Of a stretch of DNA of 64,000 nucleotides, positions 33,506-41,439 are shown in pieces. Under the pieces are notes generated by a model. It was not told the DNA's origin. It saw only the letters and a list, made by a program, of their open reading frames with translations, and ran no database searches. A program made the position numbers and the translations under genes. Within the stretch, counting starts at the first letter, position 1, and the number at the start of each line of letters is the position of its first letter. The stretch spans positions 649,433-713,432 of the forward strand of contig NZ_KB900626.1 of assembly GCF_000379125.1 (NCBI RefSeq), in the 5' to 3' direction. The DNA is from Methylosinus sp. LW4 (GTDB lineage: Bacteria > Pseudomonadota > Alphaproteobacteria > Rhizobiales > Beijerinckiaceae).

Positions 33506-36500
33506 TTATTGGGCCTTCGGGGCGGCCGCGGAATTCTTGCCGTCTGTCCCGAGGTCGAAATGCTGGCCGTCGACGTCGATGCCGCGAATGCGCGCGCGGT
33601 AGTGGGCGCCCGGCGATGAGGCGCGAACCTTGTGAGGCCCACTCGTCGTCGAAGCGTGCTGCGCATGCGTGCGGACAGCCGGCAGAGGCGTCTGCGTGGG
33701 TTCGACGCCTTGCATGATGGCGTCGACATCGGCAGGGGGCACGGCCGCCACCGCCGCTCTGCCCGCCGTGGCGAGCGACCCGTTGGGCGCCGCGGTCGGC
33801 GCCGCCGCACGATTGGAGATCACATTGCCGGCGCCGCTCGCCGCTTGCTGCGTCTGGGCCTGACGAGCGGCCGCCGCCCTGGCGGCAGCGGCGGCATCCG
33901 CCGCCGCCGTGCGCGCCGCCAATACCTGGTTGATCGTGCCGTTGATATAGAATGGCGCGTCCTTGATCTGCGCACTCGTCAGGCCGCCGCCGCCAGTCAC
34001 CTTGCCGACGACGATCTGACCGGCGATGAGGAAAGTCGGAGTATTTGTCAGGCTCAGGCCCGGATTGACCTCCGAATTGAAGTAGCTATTGTTGATAACG
34101 CCAGCGGTCGTGCTGTTGAGGTTGCCGCTGTTGTTGAAATTGACGCCGGCGATTCCGCCAGCCTGTCCGGCTACGCTGGTCACAGCGCCACTCGCGTAGG
34201 AATTGCCGATGAAGCCCGAATTGGCCCCAACGAGACCGCCAGCCGCGTTAGCGGCAGCATTCGTCACCCCGAGGCCGTTCGACGTGACATTGCCGGTGGC
34301 GTAGGAGCCCGTGATCGACGCCACACTAGTGTTGGTTCCAACGAGGCCGCCTGCGGTCGAATTCGCGACGACATTGCCGGTGGCGTAGGAATTCGAAATT
34401 GCGCCCGTGCTGGAGCCGGCAAGACCGCCGGAGTTGTTGTTGCCTGTCACATTGCCTGTCGCATAGGAGTTGGTGATGGTTGCGGCGGAGGTGCCGACGA
34501 GCCCGCCTGTCCCCGCGCCCGTCGTCGAGCCGGTGACATTGCCGGTGGCGTAGGAGCTGGAAATCGTGGCGTTGCCGCCACTGTTCGAAATATAGCCGAC
34601 AAGACCTCCCGCAGCATCCCCGAGGGAGCCTGTGAAGCCCACATTGCCGGTGGCGTGAGAATTAGTGATGACGATCGCCGAATTGGTGAAGACGCTCATG
34701 TCGCCGATCAGTCCACCGATGCCCGGCGTCGTACTGATAACGATGTTCTGGAGGCTGGTGACATTGCCCGTCGCATAAGTGTTGTCGATCGTGATGTTGG
34801 AGCTCGACGCCGAAATGATTCCAATGAGACCGCCGAGGCTTGCGCCACCGGTGACATCTCCGGTTGCAAAGGAATTCCTGATAATGGTCGGCGCGGAGCT
34901 GCTCGGAATCGTTCCGATCAATCCGCCCATGGAGCTGGTGCTAGCATTGCCGATGACTGCGCCGGTCGCATAAGAATCATATACGTTCGTGTTCGATGCA
35001 TAATTGACGAGACCTGCGCCTCCGCCAGTGATCGTGCCGCTCGCATGCGAACGGTAGATATTTTCATACTGTGAATAGCCGATCAGTCCGCCGATGCCGT
35101 TGCCCGTGACATTGGCGGTCGAGAAGCTGTCCATGATATTCGTGAACACGCCATTGGCCGAGCCGCTCTGCCCGAGCAGGCCGCCTGCATTATCTCCGCG
35201 GATCGAGCCCGTGCTGTAGGCTTTGCTGATCGTCGCCAGATTCGAGCCGACCAATGCGCCGATAAATCTCCCGTTAACCGCTGCACCATTCGTCGTGCCC
35301 GTCGAGCCGATGTTCGCATTGGTGACGCCGATGTCGCGAATTAGGCTGCCCGCCGTCGTCTGACCAATGAGCCCGAGATTGGAGATCGCGCCATTGTTCA
35401 CCGTCGCTGTCGAATTGATCGCCAGATTCGCGACCGTATGGCCGAGGCCGGCCAGCGTTCCGGAAAATTTCTCGATCAATGCATCGGTGTAGGTCGTCCC
35501 AGACGCATCGATATTCTGCCCCAGCGCATAATTTCCGGTGACGCTCGCCGCCGTGGTTCCGGGCAGGACGGTGGCGTCATGGCCGTCGAGTGCGTCGAGC
35601 TGCGCGACATTCTGGATAAGCGCGTAATTGGTTCCGTTGATCTTCAGGCCGGCGTTGGCGCCGCTCAGCGTCACGCTGGCGTATTGCGTGCCGGCGGGGG
35701 CCAGCAGCGGGATCGGATAGCCATTGGAGTCGAAAGTCACGCCGCTATAGGTCGCGGGCGAGAGAATATTATAGTCGCCGCCGTAATTCATCGCGAGGCC
35801 GGCGCTCGCGCCGGTCGCAGTGAGAGAGGCGTTGATGTTGATGTTGTTGCTCGCCGTCAGCCCGAGCGTCGTGCTCGCGGACCAGCTCACCGGATCGTTG
35901 ATCGTAATGTCGCCATTGATGGCGTTCAGGCTGAAATTGCGCGAGGCGAGCGTTCCCGCGACGAATTGCGCCGTCACCCCGCCGGAGCCGATCGTCACGG
36001 TCGGCTGCGTCCAGGACCATGTTCCATTCGTGCCCGTGTTCAACGACAGATTATTCGCGACGGAAATATTCGGGCCCGCGGTCTCGAGCAAGCCGCCATT
36101 GCCGCTCGTCGCCGCGAGATTGATGTTGCCGCCGACCTTCGTCGTCCCGGCGAGATTGCCGACAATATAGCTGCTCAATCCCGAATTGGCGGAATTCAAC
36201 GTCAGATTGAGCGTGTTCGCCGAAGCGAGCAGAGCCTTGCCGCCGCGCGCCGTCACATTGCCCGATTGCTCGACAGAATTATTGCTGGCGAGCGCGAGGA
36301 AGCCGCCGTCGACGATGACGATGTCGCCCGCAGCGACCACCGAGCCGGTCCCGCCGGCCGCCACGAAGAGATAATTGCCCGCGTTGAAATTGGCGTCGCT
36401 GACGTTGAGCGTGCTCGCGACCAGCGCGCCGACGTTTATACTCGATCCCGCCGTGAGCAGCACGCCAGCCGAATTCAGGATAAAGACGCGGCCATTGGAA

Positions 36501-39500
36501 TTCAGCGCGCCGGCGATGACGCTCTGCTCATTGCCGGTGACGCGATTGAGCACAACCGAGCTCGCCGAAGGCTGGACGAAATTCACCGTCTCGCCTGCGG
36601 CGATCGAGAAGCGGAACCAATCGATGATCGCACGGTCGGTTGTCTGCGTGACCGTCGTCGTCGCGCCGGATGTGGCGATCGATACAGAGCCGCTGACGAC
36701 ATGATCGAGCGCCAGGCTCTGCGAGCCGAGCACCGCCGAGCCGACGGCGCCGACGACCGTGTAATTCGGATTGCTGACGGTAAGGCCGCTGAAGTCGGTG
36801 ATCGTCTGCACGCCGGCCGCTGCGCCGGCGAGCTTCGCAGAGCCGCCGAGGCTGGCCGAATCGCCCGCGACAAGATTCATCGCTGTCAGATTGCCGCCGT
36901 TGATCGTGGCGGAGCCGTCGACGGATTTCGTTCCATAAATCGTCAATGGCAGCGGCGCGATATTGGCTATCGTCTGCGCGGTCGTGCTCTGGAGCAGATA
37001 GTTGCCGGCGTCGGTCCCCGTCAGCGTGAGGCCGGCGACGGTGACGGCTTTTCCAGTTCCTGCATTCTTGTCGGAAAATTGCGGCGTCGCATAGGAGAGA
37101 GCGAGACTGTCGCCGGCGACCGTGCCGGGCAACGCCCAGCTGATCGTGTCGTCCGTCGTGCCGTCATAGACCTTGTTTTGTCCGGCGACGGTCGCGGTAA
37201 TGGGCTTTTGGCCGATCGTCGCCGTCGTCGTCTTGGCGACGGAATAATTGCTCGCCTTGCCGCCACTGGCTCCGTCGGCCAACGTATAGGCGATGTTGAC
37301 CGTCTTGCCGGTTCCGGCGTTCTTATCCGCGAAAGCCGCGGAGGTGTAATTGATGTTCAGCGTCTGATTGCCGACGAGACCGACAAGGCCGCCATTGGCG
37401 ACGCCGCTTACCAAGGTCGCGGATGTCGCGCCGTCATAGACCTTATCGGCCACGGCGCTCGAGATGGTAATCGCCTTCGGCGCGATCGTCACAACGCCTT
37501 TCACATTCTTGTAGACGGATGACAATAGGCTCGAGGCGTTCCAGGCGCCGGCGTCGACAAAGCCATTGCTCGTCGCTGCGGTGAAGGGGTTATTGGTCGT
37601 CGAGGCGGCGCTATCAACGGTGGTGAGCGTCCCGCCGCCACCCTGCAAGCCGAGCGTCGTCAGCGACAGGGTCGTGGCAGAGGAAGTAGCCGAGCCATAG
37701 GACGGCGCCGTGGTCGTAGCCACATAGACGGGGATTTGCGCCAGTATCGGGAAGCCGGAGGTCGAGGCCGCCCAGATGGACGAGTCGAATCCGATATAGC
37801 TCGCGGAGGTCACGGCCTGTGTCGCGGTGAGGCTCTTGGCGCTGGAGCTGTCGGTGGGGACAGTGGCGCCGGAGGCGCTGGTCGCCGACCAATAGGCGTT
37901 GCTGATCGTGCCGCCGGTATTGTCGAGCACAAAGCCATAAAGCGGCGTCGAGCCGCTATTGGCCGAATATTCCATCGCATAGACATTGCTGATCGCACCC
38001 GAGTTCTTATAGGCGAATCCCGCAGTCCAGACAGCGGAGGCATTGGTGGTGTTGAGCGCGTTGGTGTAGGAATTGGTGATGCTGCCGGCGTTCTCGCCGA
38101 CGAAGCCGCCGACGTGAGGCCCTTGCGCATAGAGGGTGGATAATGGCGGGGCTAACACATAGGACTGATCGATGACGCCGGTGTTCTTGCCGACGAAGCC
38201 GCCGGCGATGGAGGTCGCATCGTTCAGTCGCAAGGTGAGGATAGTGTAGGATCGATCGATCTCGCCGGCGTTTACGCCGACGAAGCCGCCGGCGTAGGTC
38301 GGGGTGGTGGTGTCCTGCGAGAAAATGAGGCCAGTGTTCGCCGAATTGAGGCGAGTGAAGCTGTCGACGATCTTGCCGCTCGCCTCATTCACGCCGACGA
38401 GGCCGCCGCTGATTCCGATCGTGAAGACATTGCCGGCGGAATAGCTCTGCGCGATCAAGCCGAAATTATCGCCGACGAGGCCGCCCGCGATGGCGACATT
38501 GGTATTGGCGACATTCATTGCGGCGAAACTGTCGACGATCGTCCCGCGATTGACATTGGCGAGCGCGCCGACCGCCGATTTCGCGGCTGCGACGCCGCCG
38601 ACCGATCCGCCGGACAGGCCAAGATTGCTGATGGTCGCGCCGGCGCCGACGATCCCGAACAGGCCGGTCGCAGAGAGCGAAGGTGAATTGAACAAATGGC
38701 CGAAGCCGTTGAAGGTTCCGGTGAAGACGCTCGTCTCGCCGAGCGTCTTCCCGAAGCTGACATCGGCGCCGAGCACAAAGCGCCCGCCCAGATTATTAGC
38801 CACCGCTGCGAATCCCGCGGCGTTGCTGATGACGGTGTAGGCGTCGCCATTCAGCGTCACCGCGCCCGTGCCGCTGAAATTGATCTTGCCGGCATAGGTG
38901 TAGGCCCCAGCGCTCACTCCCATCAGCGTGTAGAGCCCCTTGGGCGAGCCGTCCGCATTGAAGCCGGTTCCGTAATTGGCGGCGAAAGAGGCGGTCCCCG
39001 TCGCCGTCATCACATTGTCGACGAAAATATTATTGGTCGCCGTCAAAGTGAGCGTGTTGCCCGACCAGCTCACCGCCTCATTCACATAAATATTGCCGTC
39101 GCCGCCCTTGCCGCTCGTCGACGATATTGTGACATTGTTCGTGGCGAGCTGCGTGGTCAGCGCCGCGCCGGTGATGTCGCCGCCGAGGCCGATGGTGAAC
39201 CCATCTGGATCGATGATCCAGCTGCCGGTCGCGCCATTGGCCGCCGCGGTCGTGATGGTCGCGCTGTCGGCGATCGTCACCTTGTTGCCGGACGTCTCGA
39301 TCATGCCGCCGTCGCCGCCCTTGGGCGCCGAGGCGTCGAGCTTGCCGGTCACATTGACGGAGCCGCCCTGCGCCAGCAGCTTGATCTTGCCGACCTTCAC
39401 CGAGCCGCCGCTCGATGTGGAGCCGCCGGTCAGATCGGCGAGGGTTCGCGCCTTGATGATCCCGCTATTGTTCACTTGCGCCGAGAGCAGATCGTCCGCC

Positions 39501-40282
39501 GCTTTAGCGGTCAGAACCACCTGGCCGCCATTGGCCTTGATCAGCCCTTTGTTCTCGACGAGCGCGTTATAGGTCCCCTTGTCGATGGTGACGTCGATGA
39601 GCGAATCGCCCTCGAAATTGAGCGTCATCTGCTCACCGGAGGCGAGTGCGACCGTGCCGAGCTTCGCCTTGATCGTTCCTTCATTGGAGACGGTCTTGCC
39701 GAGCAGCGCGACATAGCCGCCGTCCGCGGCGTTGATCGTGCCCTTATTGACGACCGCGGCGGCGGAGGAGCCGGAGAAGATGTAATTTCCGGCCATGAAA
39801 TTGGCATTGGAAATATCGAGCGTCGAGGCGACGAGTCCGCCGACATTCACCTGGGCGTCCTTGCCGAACAATATGCCGTTGGAGTTGACGAGAAACACCT
39901 TGCCATTGGCGTTGAGAGCGCCGGATATGACGCTCTGCTCATTGCCGACGACGCGGTTCAGCGTCACCGACATCGCCGTGGGCTGCAAGAAATTCACTGT
40001 CTCGCCGGCGCCGATCGAAAAGCCCTGCCAATTGATGATGGCGCGATTGGTCGATTGGACGACGTTGGTGACGTTGGTCGTGGAGGAGATGGTCGCCGCG
40101 CCATCGACCACGACGCCGCCGGTCGGATTGGCGAGGGAGAAGCTGGGTAGAGCGAGGATGGCGGCAATTGCCGTCGTCGCGGAAAGCGCCCCCATGGAGC
40201 GCGCAGGTCGTCCAAAGGAGATGGGATCGAGCATCGCTGGATGTGCTTGCGCTTTTTGTCTTGCATTGCAGCTCGAACGCAT
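33506..40282 (-). CDS. TpsA filamentous-haemagglutinin-like adhesin with two TPS domains
   Basis: About 2258 residues, secreted through the adjacent TpsB. An extended signal region (~1-50; SMGALSATTAIAAILALPSF) precedes TPS domain 1 (~50-330: NRAIINWQGFSIGAGETVNF, NRVVGNEQSVISGALNANGK, FLVNSNGILFGKDAQVNVGG). Then come GLUG-type repeats (~520-770), MBG/YDG repeats (ADKVYDGATSATL ~950, QNKVYDGTTDDT ~1035), and a second TPS domain (~1190-1380: DRAIIDWFRFSIAAGETVNF, NRVTGNEQSVIAGALNSNGR, FILNSAGVLLTAGSSINVGA). A second, longer GLUG array (~1620-2060; repeats like NSYATGNVTG plus GGLVG) and an alanine-rich tail follow. ATG 40282 has GGGGGAT upstream; a TTG at 40303 is possible. An internal TPS domain is unusual. 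Confidence 0.9.
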   Translation of the reverse strand: MRSSCNARQKAQAHPAMLDPISFGRPARSMGALSATTAIAAILALPSFSLANPTGGVVVDGAATISSTTNVTNVVQSTNRAIINWQGFSIGAGETVNFLQPTAMSVTLNRVVGNEQSVISGALNANGKVFLVNSNGILFGKDAQVNVGGLVASTLDISNANFMAGNYIFSGSSAAAVVNKGTINAADGGYVALLGKTVSNEGTIKAKLGTVALASGEQMTLNFEGDSLIDVTIDKGTYNALVENKGLIKANGGQVVLTAKAADDLLSAQVNNSGIIKARTLADLTGGSTSSGGSVKVGKIKLLAQGGSVNVTGKLDASAPKGGDGGMIETSGNKVTIADSATITTAAANGATGSWIIDPDGFTIGLGGDITGAALTTQLATNNVTISSTSGKGGDGNIYVNEAVSWSGNTLTLTATNNIFVDNVMTATGTASFAANYGTGFNADGSPKGLYTLMGVSAGAYTYAGKINFSGTGAVTLNGDAYTVISNAAGFAAVANNLGGRFVLGADVSFGKTLGETSVFTGTFNGFGHLFNSPSLSATGLFGIVGAGATISNLGLSGGSVGGVAAAKSAVGALANVNRGTIVDSFAAMNVANTNVAIAGGLVGDNFGLIAQSYSAGNVFTIGISGGLVGVNEASGKIVDSFTRLNSANTGLIFSQDTTTPTYAGGFVGVNAGEIDRSYTILTLRLNDATSIAGGFVGKNTGVIDQSYVLAPPLSTLYAQGPHVGGFVGENAGSITNSYTNALNTTNASAVWTAGFAYKNSGAISNVYAMEYSANSGSTPLYGFVLDNTGGTISNAYWSATSASGATVPTDSSSAKSLTATQAVTSASYIGFDSSIWAASTSGFPILAQIPVYVATTTAPSYGSATSSATTLSLTTLGLQGGGGTLTTVDSAASTTNNPFTAATSNGFVDAGAWNASSLLSSVYKNVKGVVTIAPKAITISSAVADKVYDGATSATLVSGVANGGLVGLVGNQTLNINYTSAAFADKNAGTGKTVNIAYTLADGASGGKASNYSVAKTTTATIGQKPITATVAGQNKVYDGTTDDTISWALPGTVAGDSLALSYATPQFSDKNAGTGKAVTVAGLTLTGTDAGNYLLQSTTAQTIANIAPLPLTIYGTKSVDGSATINGGNLTAMNLVAGDSASLGGSAKLAGAAAGVQTITDFSGLTVSNPNYTVVGAVGSAVLGSQSLALDHVVSGSVSIATSGATTTVTQTTDRAIIDWFRFSIAAGETVNFVQPSASSVVLNRVTGNEQSVIAGALNSNGRVFILNSAGVLLTAGSSINVGALVASTLNVSDANFNAGNYLFVAAGGTGSVVAAGDIVIVDGGFLALASNNSVEQSGNVTARGGKALLASANTLNLTLNSANSGLSSYIVGNLAGTTKVGGNINLAATSGNGGLLETAGPNISVANNLSLNTGTNGTWSWTQPTVTIGSGGVTAQFVAGTLASRNFSLNAINGDITINDPVSWSASTTLGLTASNNININASLTATGASAGLAMNYGGDYNILSPATYSGVTFDSNGYPIPLLAPAGTQYASVTLSGANAGLKINGTNYALIQNVAQLDALDGHDATVLPGTTAASVTGNYALGQNIDASGTTYTDALIEKFSGTLAGLGHTVANLAINSTATVNNGAISNLGLIGQTTAGSLIRDIGVTNANIGSTGTTNGAAVNGRFIGALVGSNLATISKAYSTGSIRGDNAGGLLGQSGSANGVFTNIMDSFSTANVTGNGIGGLIGYSQYENIYRSHASGTITGGGAGLVNYASNTNVYDSYATGAVIGNASTSSMGGLIGTIPSSSAPTIIRNSFATGDVTGGASLGGLIGIISASSSNITIDNTYATGNVTSLQNIVISTTPGIGGLIGDMSVFTNSAIVITNSHATGNVGFTGSLGDAAGGLVGYISNSGGNATISSSYATGNVTGSTTGAGTGGLVGTSAATITNSYATGNVTGNNNSGGLAGSSTGAISNSYATGNVVANSTAGGLVGTNTSVASITGSYATGNVTSNGLGVTNAAANAAGGLVGANSGFIGNSYASGAVTSVAGQAGGIAGVNFNNSGNLNSTTAGVINNSYFNSEVNPGLSLTNTPTFLIAGQIVVGKVTGGGGLTSAQIKDAPFYINGTINQVLAARTAAADAAAAARAAAARQAQTQQAASGAGNVISNRAAAPTAAPNGSLATAGRAAVAAVPPADVDAIMQGVEPTQTPLPAVRTHAQHASTTSGPHKVRASSPGAHYRARIRGIDVDGQHFDLGTDGKNSAAAPKAQ

Positions 40283-40628
40283 AAATCCCCCGTATCGAAG
40301 CAAGCCGAGGCAACCTCGAGCAGTCTCTGAGTGTCGACTCGGACGCGTCGCAGGCGCTTTTCGAGGCTTTCAACCAACGTAGCCTTTGCTATGTGCTAAG
40401 GTTACATTACGAATGCAAATTCACGCAATGCTGAAACGGCAGGCTTTCGGCCCGTTTTTACGCCAGGATCGGCGCCCAATGGCGCTAAAATAGTAAGCAT
40501 CCCTGCATGTGACAGAGTCCTTGTTTGAAATTTGCAAAACTTCTTATTGAACGAGTCGGCGATGAGAGAATGCGCGTGCCCTACGACGCACAGGGGAGTG
40601 CTATCTTCTTATATAAACCAGATAAATA
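40283..40628. other. Upstream region of tpsA, with a hairpin
   Basis: About 345 bp of relatively AT-rich DNA expected to hold the tpsA promoter. A hairpin AAACG (40434-40438) / CGTTT (40453-40457) followed by two more T residues looks like a small intrinsic terminator on the plus strand, but no plus-strand gene precedes it. No gene is seen. Confidence 0.45.
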
Positions 40629-40979
40629 TCACCTCTGCCGGGAGATCGTGAAGACGACGCCGACGGAGCCGGTCGTGCTATTTTGGCGGGCGCTCAGAGG
40701 ATAATGCTTGTGGCTGTTGATTTCCGCCGAGACCGACGCGGCAAAAGCGGCGTTGGATATGCGCGGCGCTTCGTCGGCGCCCTCTCGCACCTCTGCGCGC
40801 ACATCTCCGAGAGGCGTGGGCTTGTCGACGATGTAAACGATAAAGCTGATCAATATTGCCATATGCGCGTCGAGGGCGTGTCCGATCGCCAAAGGGCGCG
40901 GCTAGGCCGGCCGGACGACCGGTGCCTGCGCAGCGGAATGTTTCTCGAGCGGCGCGTCGAGCGGAGGATCGTCGACCAT
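40629..40979 (-). pseudogene. tonB: tonB-like energy transducer, broken by an internal stop and truncated
   Basis: One frame reads MVDDPPLDAPLEKHSAAQAP, VVRPA, stop (TAG near 40904), then in the same frame RPLAIGHALDAHMAILISFI (N-terminal membrane anchor) and FAASVSAEINSHKHYPLSAR, QNSTTGSVGVVFTISRQR, stop. The last part is the start of the TonB C-terminal domain (YP...G.V.V.F.I). The usual proline-rich spacer is almost absent and the final ~50 residues are missing. It should be non-functional, so the receptors here must use a TonB encoded elsewhere. Confidence 0.65.
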
Positions 40980-40990
40980 TCTCGCGTCTC

Positions 40991-41230
40991 TTACTCGGCT
41001 CCCACGGTCCTTTGCGAATGATCGCGGGCCGTCTTGGCCAGAATGAGGATCGGCGCGTTCGTCGCGGTCTCGCGTTCGTAATGCTCGACGTCGACGCGCT
41101 TCAGTGGCGAGCGATAGCGCCACGTCGGCGAAGGGAGAGCGCGATGTGGGTGATGCGTCGTCATCACGATCGTCAGCCCGTCGTCGCAGAGGGCATCCAT
41201 GCAACTAACGATTGCTGTGTGTATTATTTG
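40991..41230 (-). pseudogene. ABC transporter ATPase remnant (C-terminal end)
   Basis: The frame encodes DALCDDGLTIVMTTHHPHRA, which matches the H-loop region of FecE/FhuC-type ATPases (GLTVVMTTHDPNHA), then about 50 residues to a stop 11 bp before the tonB-like start. Walker A, the signature motif and Walker B are absent. The piece lies next to an IS21 end that probably removed the rest. Together with the dead tonB it suggests a former siderophore uptake operon. Confidence 0.5.
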
Positions 41231-41308
41231 ACTTCGATCTTGCCGTGTGATGACTAACTTCTTTGCATATGGTGCCGCAATGGCGGGCCGGAATGATTGG
41301 AAAGTGAA

Positions 41309-41389
41309 GACCGACTGACCCACAAGCCATCTTCAACCCGGGTCACTTCTCAATGGAAATCCTGGGTCAAATCTCGACGGAAATCGACA
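41309..41389. mobile_element. Solo IS21-family terminal end (81 bp)
   Basis: These 81 bases match, in inverted orientation and with only two or three mismatches, the terminal segment 60229-60309 of the complete IS21 element, from the outer tip (TGTCGATTTCC, here ending at 41389) to the point where istB would begin. No istA or istB sequence accompanies it. It is the footprint of a second IS21 copy lost by deletion. It lies about 50 bp from the stop of receptor gene 3. Confidence 0.8.
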
Positions 41390-41439
41390 CCGTGGCCGAG
41401 CGGCGGCGCACTCATCTGGAGCATGCCGCCGAAGGCGGC

